DNA of 64,000 nt. Source: Coptis chinensis. Taxonomy: Eukaryota > Streptophyta > Magnoliopsida > Ranunculales > Ranunculaceae. Positions 1 through 10,662 of the stretch are shown here, piece after piece. The DNA is taken from the NCBI GenBank assembly GCA_015680905.1, contig CM027377.1, positions 5,852,501-5,916,500 on the forward strand, in the 5' to 3' direction. Below the pieces are notes generated by a model that was not told the origin of the DNA, did no database searches, and saw nothing but the letters and a program-made list of their open reading frames with translations. How positions within the stretch are numbered: position 1 is the first letter of the stretch; every line of letters starts with the position of its first letter. The position numbers were made by a program, and so were the translations under genes.

Positions 1-2057
1 TTTTTCCTTCTTTCATCAGGAATGTGAGCATATGCGATGCATCCATAAATTCTCAAGTGCTCGACATTGGGTTTCCTGCCGCTCCAAGCCTCCTCCGGTG
101 TCATATTCATGACAGCCTGTGTAGGGCATCGATTAAGGATATAGATGCTCCACAAAACTGTTTCAGGCCAAAAACTTTTGGGAATATTCTTTGTTTTCAG
201 CATGCTACGTACCATATCCATGATTGTGCGATTCTTCCTCTCTGCTACACCGTTTTGCTGGGGGGTGTAGGATGTTGTCAATTGCTTCTTGATTCCATAA
301 TTCTCACAAAACAAGGTGAATTCCGTGGAATTGTATTCTCCACCTCGATCTGATCGGATAACCTTTATAGGATTTCCCACTTCTTTTTCAACGAGAGCCT
401 TGAAACTTTTGAACACCGAAAAAACTTGAGATTTCTCTTGCAAAAAATACACCCATGTTTTGCGGCTGTAATCATCTATAAATGTTACAAAGTACCTTTT
501 ATTTCCATTAGATTTCGGATCGATTGGGCCACATAAATCGGTATGAATCAGCTGTAGCGCCTGCTTAGCTCTCCATGCTACTCCTTTTGGAAACGGAACA
601 CGGTGTTGCTTACTTACAACACAATCTTCACACACATGAGGATGGTGATTTATTTCTGGAAGTCCTGAGACCATACCCTTTGTTCGAAGAAGCTTCAGAC
701 CTTTGAAGTTGAGGTGTCCATAGCGGAGATGCCAGATCCAAGATGCGTCATTCACTATACTTGAGAAACAGGGAAGAACTTCCGATTTGATATACAAGGG
801 AAACATTCTGTTTGAAGTCATGTTTACCTGGACAAGCAAACCTTTTGTCGGATCTTCGATTCGACATACGCCATTTTTGATGATGATCTCATAACCTTTT
901 TCCTGAAGTTGACCCACACTAAGCAAGTTACTCTTCAAGCCAGGAACATAAAAGACATTGGAAATAACCTGCTGAGAATTATCTTGTGTTTCGAGCTTGA
1001 TATCACCCTTCCCCATTACAGAAATTTTAGAATCATCTCCGAATTTAACTGATTTTCGAAAAGAATCATCTAACTGTGAAAAAACAGACTTGTCTCCACA
1101 CATATGATTACTGGCACCCGTGTCCAAGTACCACATATTTTGCTGTGTTTTTTCGTCGGTATTACAAACCAAAAGAAGAGATATTTCTTCTTCATTCTCC
1201 GCAAAATTCAACTCTTCATTTACTTCTGGATAAGGATTTGTTCGGCAGTCCGAACGGTAATGCCCAAACTTGTGACATCCAAAGCATTGGATGTTGGATT
1301 TATCCCATGGCCTTGGATCTTGATTACCTCTTTGGTTGTTAAACCGTCCTCTACCTCTTCCCCGAAAGTTACCTCGTCCCCGTCCTCGACCAGCTTCTCT
1401 TGGTTGATCGTTGATTGAGACTTGCAATGCTTGATCCATTGCAACATGTTGTTGGATTCTTTGTTCGTGAACCAACAACGAACTCATCAATTCATCGATT
1501 GAGAGTGCATCAAGGTCTTTCGATTCCTCAATCGAACAAACCACATAATCGAACTTCGATATCATTGATCGAAGAACCTTCTCAATAATGGTAATATCAT
1601 TCATCTTCTCACCATGGATTCGCATCTTGTTTGCAATCGTCATAGTTCTCGAAAAATAATCAGAGACAGACTCTACTTCTTGCATTCTTAGAGTTTCGAA
1701 TTCTCCGCGAAGTGCTTGAAGTTGTGCACGCTTCACCTTTGCGGTTCCATGATACTTTCTTTTCATTGCATCCCAAATGTCTTTGGATGTATCCTTGCAT
1801 AGGATCGTCTCCAAAATTGCTCGATCAATCGCCTGGAAAAGATAGTTCTTTGTCTTCAAGTCCTTCAACCTCCTTTCCTCTAGCTTAGTTTTACGGCGTT
1901 AAGTTAATCTTGTTTCAATATTTGGTTCTTCAATCCCTGTTTCAATAAGACTCCAAAACTCCTTGGATCTTAGGAAATTTTCCATGAGCATACTCCAATG
2001 GTCATAGTGACCATCGAAACGAGGAATTGATGGTTGCATAAATTTTGACTCTTCCAT
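1..2057 (-). pseudogene. copia Gag-Pol polyprotein (gag to integrase), one internal stop
   Basis: Starts at ATG 2057-2055 (MEESKFMQPSIPRFDGHYD), a typical copia gag opening. Gag of the UBN2/DUF4219 type is followed by an RG-rich stretch near 1400-1320, then a CCHC zinc knuckle (CFGCHKFGHYRSDC, about 1285-1240). The protease region carries WYLDTGASNHMCG near 1130-1090. The GAG-pre-integrase (HLRYGHLNFKGL, about 735-700) precedes the integrase core with HTDLCGP, the FIDDYSRKTWVYFL stretch and QNGVAERKNRT. One in-frame TAA at 1901-1899 interrupts gag about 52 codons in; after it the frame appears open to the window edge. The stop makes this copy non-autonomous unless bypassed. Polyprotein processing by the element's own protease is family knowledge, not seen here. 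Confidence 0.9.
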
Positions 2058-2087
2058 TGGAAGGAATAACAATGCTCCGATACCAAA

Positions 2088-2299
2088 TGTGAAGAAAAAC
2101 TAAAAAGATTGCTGAACACTTAAGAGTTTTGTTAACTTCCACACTTCTAAATAAACTTAACTATGCCAACTATATAGGCATCAGATACTAACGACTTCAC
2201 TACAAACTAGGGCAACTAACCCATTTTATTGACCACTAATCTAGGCAACTAAGCCAACTAACTTAGACTTATTCTTCTGAAGACTTGTTAACTTTAACA
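2088..2299 (-). repeat. 5' LTR of the copia element (short LTR)
   Basis: Bounded on the minus strand by TGTTAAAG at 2299 and TTCTTCACA at 2088, immediately before the primer binding site. A TATA-like TATATAG (minus strand, about 2180) lies inside, as expected of an LTR promoter. The inner boundary is well fixed by the primer site; the outer boundary is inferred from the TG start alone because the partner LTR is outside the window. Confidence 0.55.
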
Positions 2300-4187
2300 G
2301 TTAAGGCGAGAGTCCATATGTGCAAGAATTATATTTGTTCTTAATTCATGATAACCAAAGTTTTTTTCTTGGTTAGGAGGTTAGAGGATTTTTTTTTCCC
2401 GGTTTAGTTAGCTCTAGTGAAGTAATCTCTTCAAGTGAAGTGATATAAAGAATTTTTGACTTAGTAGTAATTTGTTTCCCAGTTTATATTGGTTAAACTT
2501 ATCTTAAACCAATTTATTTTCTTCATGCCATCACTGCTCGAGAAAATATCAGCGAAAATGTTCTGAACTCTTATCGATGATTTAACATAAACAAGTGTAA
2601 AAACAATAATACTAATTGGTATAGACTACAGACTAGAAAATAGGAAGTGTTTTTCCGAACTTATGATAGTGTTTTTGATTTCCAGCAATCGACACAAACA
2701 ATAATTGATCATTTCAATGGTGGGCAAGACCATTTCAATATAGCTGTGGATTCGTCCATCGTTGTCTTTGATGATCAATACGCATATGATGACAGAACCA
2801 CCATTTAGACCCCAGGAGAAACTTCTCGAGAAGCAAAAATACTTCCAAAACATTCACAAACCCGTTTATCTTAAAGGGCCACTTGATATGATCATTTTTT
2901 TCAAATGTTCCGTAAAATCTGTTCTATTCCCACCTTCCTAACACCAAACTGTTGTGGTGTCGGGCAAAAGGATTAGGGAGCATAGATCATCTGGATGTTA
3001 AGACTCATGACCTTCCTCACACCAAACCATTGAAACCAATCTGTTATAGCATGGCGCATGGCATTAGAAAAGGAATGAGAGAGGAAGTGTGTATCCTCCA
3101 TTCCTCCTTATCCAGTTCTATAGTAACGTAGTATTAGGGAGCATAGATCATCTGGATGTTAAGACTCATATGAACCTTTTGTCTGGGAAGTTGTAACTGT
3201 TGATTAGCAGTTACTGTTGTTTGTGTAGTGTATAATATATAACAGGGCGGCATATAATATCGTGGTGAAAATAAAATAAATGTATATATAAATCTACTAT
3301 TTCTTATCTAGCAGCTATTAAGCAAGAATTATTAATAGTATAATCTACCCTTCACTAAATTGTTTCATCCAGTATATGCTGGTTGCTGGTAATTCACTTT
3401 AAAATGTTTTATACTCTAGAGTCTAAAGCTGATGTGGGAGCGTGGGACTTCTGCCCCTACTTCTACTCTCACGGTTTCACTCTGATAAATTTAGTAATCG
3501 TCGCTTTTCGAGTTCACAATGACAATTTACCCCTGAATCTTAAAATGGTGTTGTGCTTTCATTTCATTACAGGTTGGAATCACATAAACTAATTAATATT
3601 ATTAATCATTCTTGTTGTAAGGCGATAGATTGATGAATTCAAACAACTAATACCTTGAGTAACTTTCTGAGGCCCGATGGCTGATAGTGGTTGTACTTGT
3701 CATGATGAAAGCGAAGTAGCACTTGAGAAAATGAACACGGGCATAACTAAGAAAAATCAGTGCCTATTCTATCTCTTTTTTTTTTTTTCTTTTTTTCCCG
3801 TGTTAGCTCAAAACAGGCCATACGGAACAACCCTTTCTGATTAAGTATCTGCAGAATGTCAAATCGAAAATTATGTTAAAGAAAACTGCAGTTAACAACT
3901 ATCAATTGCAAACGTAACAAGTTCGAAAAGCCACCTGCTCGGTAGCAAAACTGTAAATAATGTACAGGGTTCGTTACATTGAATAAAGCCATGAAGCTGC
4001 TTAAATTCTTTTTTCTTTTTGTGTACTCTATTTATATAGTGCACTGAGGAACATCCTGTACGTGTCTCCCCACAGAATCGAAAGTGGGCACTTACACTGT
4101 CATCTAATCAGCATAGTATAGGGGCTATCGAGACCGAATATTCCCCACGCCACTGGAGCGCAATTAGACCACTTATATACCCAGAAG
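2300..4187. other. Intergenic, AT-rich, with a 37-bp direct repeat
   Basis: No gene recognised. A 37-bp sequence starting attagggagcatagatcatc occurs at 2972-3008 and again at 3133-3169 in the same orientation, each set in a similar context. The part next to 4187 should contain the 3' UTR and polyadenylation region of the DOT2 gene, which is transcribed leftward. Confidence 0.5.
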
Positions 4188-7100
4188 TTAATTAGGTTTC
4201 TGCTTCTTTGGTGGACCCATGCTGCCCGGCTCAGCTTTTCGCTTGATCCCTAAGAAATGCTCAACCTGGAAGATGGAATTATTGAAAGACATAAGTGAGG
4301 AAGTTGTAAACGTCAATTACGAAAAAATGAGAAGAAAAATTAGATAAATGTCTCAGCTATTTGGTCATCTAATTAAGTAAGAGCGAAACTCAAGAACAAG
4401 TTAACGGATAGAATTATGCCTGGATATATGTTGGGCAAGTAAGCTTGATATCTTGCAATATTTGCATAGGGATTACATGTGACAATGTAATGCATGTAGA
4501 GATGTAGGGAGTAGAAGAAAAAATGAAAAACAAGAAGAAAATTAAGTTGACTTACCTTCCTATCACCAAGCATCGGCGTTAACCCCCCTGGAAGATCTTC
4601 AACAGTCGCATATCCACTTCTAGGATCACTGTTTTGCCTGAAATTATGAGGGAGTAAGTTCAGTGACTGCTCTGCATAATACAGTGTGAGAAAGCAGGGA
4701 GGGGAGTGAGATCAAATGGAGAAGGGGTGGGGTTTACTACTGAGGGAAGTCCAAATAATATATCTATGATGCATTAGCAGTTTGCAATGCTCAAAATGTC
4801 ATAATGTAAGGGGTTGATCTGAAGGCTCATCAAAATTGCCTAAATGAAACATGACAGCATGACAAAGACCTCCAACAGTTGCAAGCTATGCTACATGGAC
4901 ACGCCATATTTTGAAAATAATACGAGTCGGATACGTATCCAAATGTCCATGCCGGTAACATATTGTACGTGATATACCTCAATTTTTAATATTTTGTCAT
5001 GTCAGACACACCTACCGTGTCAATGTAACTTAAGGTTGCAAGAGATCATTTACCATTATCATTCACATATTCAGTCTGACCCTTTATAGATTATCTATTG
5101 GAGCCGTCAAATGAGATTCAAGTAGCATTTCGTTCTCTTAGCTTCTTTTCAGTTTATACGAGAAATTTGTGTTTCTTTTTCATAAAGGAATGTTATATTT
5201 GTCTCTCCTCCCCTTTGGTTTCCTTTTTGGATAATTCAAGCAATTCTCAAAATATAGAAGTTATATAATGTCTACTGAAGCAGAAAATACCCTTGCGTGT
5301 CTTTCCCACTGAGCAGAATATATGGTGTCTGCATCCGAGCTTGGGCTTCCCTCATCCTCTCCACCGAAAGTGATGGTGTGTCAGAATTCTTCATCTGCTT
5401 CAATTTCTTTTCTTCTTCGTATTGCTTCATACGCTTTTCAAGCTTCGTTTTGCCTGGACCCTTCCCATGAAATTTATGAGAAATCAACCGAAAAGCCTCT
5501 TTCGGAGTCATCTATAAAGAATCAAACAAAGGAACAGTATCAACAACAATATGGAAAGGCAAACAACTACATGATGATTACAAAATCTTATGAAAAATGA
5601 TAATATGGGATGCTCCCATATACATGATAATATGGGATGCTCCCATATACAGCAGTTAAGAGTTCTATAAATGGCATGCATGCATGCATAGTGCAGAGTG
5701 AGATCTAATAGTCTCGATTTCCAACAGCTAGGTCCAAATCTATGTTGCATGGACACGGACACAGACGCGGCGACTCGGTTATCAAAAAGGTAGGACGCGG
5801 ACGCGGCAAAGGACGCGGAAATTAATTAATATTTATAATTTTATTTTATATAATTTGAACATAAAAAACTAAATTAAATGTATCAACATTCATAAATTCA
5901 AAACTATTAAAGATAAATAGCCACAAAATTAAGTTTAATATTTCCTAATCAAACTTTAAAAACATGTCATAAGTCTTAACAAAACAAAAAATGAAAAAAA
6001 TGAGTTTTTTAATATTATTTTGATTTATTTTTTATTTTTTTGGGTCAAAATCTGCATCCTGACTATGTTGACGGCGTCTTGACCAAGATCCGTGTCCAAG
6101 ATCCGACGCAGACACAGCCCATTGGTAGGTGCATCTGTGCTTTAGAGGTCCAAATTATACCCAATGTAGAAGAGAAATTAGGTGTTTCAAGGACACTATT
6201 TAGTTTATCCTGACCGACGGCAACCAAAATAAAACTAAAAGGTATTTCTACCATATTTTCAAATAGGCACAGAGTTTCCGAGACTTTGTCCATTGAGTGT
6301 TCCAATAATGAGTTTTACTTGGACTACAATCACTCGTGTCCGAGGTCAACCTAAATATTATAATGGTATGCACATGCAGAGTTAAAGCAACATGAAACAT
6401 TGGGAACAGAAAACTTACAACTCGGCCAAACTCATCCAATCTCTCAATATTTATCTCCTTCGGCCCATCACTTTCATGTATACCAACAAGCTTGCTCTTT
6501 TTCTTATCCATGTTTCTGCCACCCCACTCCACAGTCTCCTTGAGTGTTCCCCGCTCTTGAAGCAGCTTAAGTGCACCTGACAGTCCTTTCCCAACCGCAA
6601 CTTCATGGAGATTCTCATCTGGAACAAATTCCACTTCTTCAAGTACAGGAAGTTCGCCTTTACTAGTATCATTTAACTCTGTCGAACTACCAGATTCATC
6701 TTTTACTTCCTGATCCGAGGGCTTTAACATTTCATCTTCATCCATATCTTCACCCTCAGGCTTATGCGTTTCTGGTTGAGAAAGCCAATTGTATAGATGT
6801 GAGTATACTAGTATAGGCCTTGAAAACACAAGTTAAGTGACTAAAACATTGAATTTAAATCATCTTACATTTCTTATTAGCAGAAGCCATTCTAAACTGA
6901 TCCCTAAACTCTTAAATTCCCCTCTCAAGGTGAAGGTGGGAAGTGATCCCAAGACCTTAAGTGTCCAACCGCCAAACGCTTAACCAGAAGGTCACTAAAG
7001 AATTTAAATTGGTATAAGCCTTGGAATTATGAAATTTAGAGTAACATCTTTCCCCAACAACCCCAAGTATAATAGTTAGAAATATAATAAATTAGATGCG

Positions 7101-10100
7101 ATAGTTTGATAACTTTATCCCTTCTTACTCACTAATAAATGGCTGGTAATCTGTGATATACTTAGGAGATAGTGTGCCACTAACATTATAAGCTTATTTC
7201 TGAAGGGAAGGTAGGCAGGGAGTAACACCTACAGTTTAAATTCTGAATGTGCTAATACATAAGGATATAACAGACTAATCTGATTAATTACGATAAACCA
7301 TGCATCAACTTGAAGCACTAAACGTAATGTAAAATGGACTGTTACTTTAGTTCTAGCTCAGATTTTGTGAGTCAGCCAACCATAGAGCGGGAAGACTAGA
7401 TTAAGAACAAGTACAGCTAGATGCTGGCTCGCTGGCTGGCCTTGTGCTATAGCTGCTATATCACAGTAGGCTCAACCAATGGAGCACTGCCCTTGATTTG
7501 ATCTCGCTTGCTAATGGCTGATGGATGATGATCTTGTTAGTGTCAATAAAAGTGTTGCCAATTGAGATTCCTCAAAAACTCATCTCATGTGTAAATAGTG
7601 AACCACAGCATAATTACAGTCTGTAAATTAGAAGAGTAGATATGATGCATAATAATGACAAAACAGATAATTACCTTCATTAAGTTGAAGACCCCCAACA
7701 AATTCCTCCATTTCTGTGAAGACAAGTGTGTTCTCTTGTGTCTCCCTGGATAAGGGTGTGTGGGTGTCTGCTGATTGAATTTTAATGCTAAGAGCCAAGG
7801 AGGCAACTGCCTGGGGACCAGATGTCACTCCATCATCGCGCTTCTTTAAAGCTATCCTCCTAGCTTTCTCTAATGACTTGTACAAATCCTCATCTTCATC
7901 TCCAAAAACAGGACTTTCATCTCCCTCCACTTGAGTGGTTGACCGTAAATCTTGTTTAAGTGCTTTAGACGCCTCTTCAGCTTTAGCATAAGCTGATTGG
8001 TAAGCATTACTTCTCATCTGTACCTCGGATCTCTGTAGTTCCTCTTTGGCCGTTTGCCTCTTCCCATCTTTCCTGGAACCAAGATCCCCAACACCCAGTC
8101 CAGCTGAAACGGCTTCTGCTTCAAGGGCGTCTAAATCTAGCTTGTCTCTCTTCCTTAAAGATTTCTTTTTCTTGGGCTTTTTAAATTGAAGCATCTCCTC
8201 ATGGGTGTAGAAATCTGATGATATCTTTGTAGATGAAGTAAGATCATCAAACCCACGTTTTGTGGAAACTCCCTGTATCCTTTTGCGAAGCTGAAAACAA
8301 AAAGTACTTCTTTTCAGGAAAACATAACTAGGTGACAAGTCGTGTGTATAAAAGATGAGAAAAAGGCTGAGAGTTACCTCCTCCAGTTTCTTCTCTGCCT
8401 CACCAGTAAAGAGTCCACTTTCATCTAGAGTTACACCCTTCAATATGTAACGATTTTTAATTTAATTTATTTTTTTAGAAAAATAAAATAAACTCAGAAA
8501 TTAGACACATCCAACTACAATGAGGACTTACCTCATTTTCAACAGGATCGTCATACTGTGGGAGCATCTTCTTCTCAGCTTCAGCTTCCTCACTAAACCT
8601 AATAGACAAAGGTAAAAGTTAATTTAAAGTTTTATTATATCCAATGAGTATCATATATAGTATCACTCTTACTTGTCATCATAAATCCCAGTCTTTTTCT
8701 TTGCAGCCTTGTAGGCCTCATCGCGCTGCTTCTGCTGTCCAATCTCAACATTTTCAAGCATATCAACCTCTGAAACAAAACACGTCTATTCAGTTTCCGG
8801 AAATATAAGACATGTCGACAAACAGAACATTATGAAAATGTAAATCAATTTAAGGATGCAATTCAAAAAAGAACATTACCATCATTAATATCACCGTCAG
8901 CTAGTATACTCTGATCTTTAAGAGTTAAAACAACTGCTCCCCCTTCAATCACTTTATCAAGACCATGAAGAACTTTAACTCCAGCAAGATCCTCTGCCAG
9001 AGATACAGAAAATGTCAAAATATGATAAGTTCAAGCCATACCGAAGAAGTAATGCAAGCCCCAGTTACAAACTCATATACTATCTTAGAACCTGCAATCT
9101 GAAAGTAGATTTTGGAAAGGGTTAGTTAGTGTTAGATGAGCCAATTAGGATTCTCCCCAAATACACACAAAAAAAACACGGTCAACCCAAGTTGACTTTT
9201 TTTTTTGTGTACTTGGGGGGCAGACCCTAATTTCCCCATCTAGTAGGGGGGTAATACTAGTTAACCCTTATGGAAATTGATAAGACAATATATATTTTGT
9301 ACTTGGCCCAATTTTGTGTCAAAACCTGTTTAGATTCTCTCTAGGAGTATCAGAATCTTCTGATTACCAACAAAAGTCCGAAAGATACAACTAGGTTTGG
9401 TCAGGAACAAAGCTTTACATTAGCCACTCTGGAACAAACTAACACGAGTTAAAGCCCTGGATTAATATAAAAAGTGAGAGAAATCGTTTGATACATATTC
9501 TGAAATGAGCCTTTTGTCATTTTAGTTTACATGGACAAACCATGTTTTAAAAATGATGCATGTCGATCATTATGCGTGTCCGTGTCGGACACACCAAGGA
9601 CACATTTTTTTTGGTCGGCACCACCAAGGACAGATTGTATGTGACATACCTCAATTTTTAATATTTTGCCGCGTTAGACACTTCGTATTCATGTCGGATA
9701 TGGACACACATATCCGTGTCAATGTAACTTAGTGTAGATATCAAAATGTGGAAAAGAAAGAAACTAGATTCCCAACACCCAAAAGAAAAGGTCTAACTAA
9801 AGTTGGAATGGTCCTGACTTATAAAGACTGGCCTCAATCTTAATTTTTCCTATCAAAAAAATTGGACAATCCAATATTAGGCTGGGGAGGTCGTGATGTT
9901 TTTTGGTCACTTCAAGGTAAACTAGACCAGTCCAAAACCAAATCAACTGCAAGAAAAACTTTTAATACCCAATTCTGAATTTTAAGAAGGGTTTTTGTGA
10001 TTATCTTTTTATGATTTTTTTAAAAAAAACAAATATAGACGTTTAACTCAATCTTACTATACAAGGCCCTGGTGTAAGAAACTTAATCTTTCAATCAGGA

Positions 10101-10622
10101 ACTGTTTTTTGGTAAGTTTTCTTCTTCATTGAGAGGGAATCTAAGCTTTAAAATGTGTCTCCATTTCAGTGTGATCTGAAGCTTAGGAGTAGAGAAGGAG
10201 ATTCATCAGAGGCGGATTGACAGAGTTGCAACAAAAGCATCAACTGCTCATACGACGATCATGGATTGGTCACTCTGTAAGTTCTCCTTGTAAACAGCCA
10301 ATACGTGCAGTCTCCTAAGATTCGTAGTCTAGATTCTCTATCTCCTGTTAAGTGGTGCCATCTAAATAATCCCAAAAAAAAAAAACACAGTCCACCTATA
10401 TGAGATCTACAAAGGCTACACTTCCAAATAGTGACATACTAATTGAACAGACCAATTGATTCTTAAAAAATATATAAATAGAAAGATCCTGATCAGATGG
10501 GTGGTACTAGAAAGATTCTTAGTCGGCAGAGGACCTTCATATATTTTTCTATTATTGGTATGAGGTTTGGTCGCATCCAAATTCTCTGAATTGAAGGTCC
10601 ACAAACTCACATGAGAAGTATC

Positions 10623-10662
<40 letters not shown>

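Larger units (their letters stand above)
1..2299 (-). mobile_element. Ty1/copia LTR retrotransposon, 5' part, truncated by window edge
   Basis: Read on the minus strand the order is LTR (2299-2088), primer binding site (about 2087-2074, TTTGGTATCGGAGC, resembling the initiator-Met tRNA site TGGTATCAGAGC), gag, zinc knuckle, protease-like region, GAG-pre-integrase and integrase core. The order gag-protease-integrase before reverse transcriptase is diagnostic of Ty1/copia (TNT1/Tork-like). Reverse transcriptase, RNase H and the 3' LTR would lie beyond position 1. The other copia element at the right edge of the window is separate: it supplies only 3' parts and has a different, longer LTR. Confidence 0.93.

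Noticed and set aside
1220..1447. 75-codon minus-strand frame overlapping the copia zinc knuckle
   Set aside because: Alternate-frame shadow of the Gag zinc-knuckle and RG-rich region.
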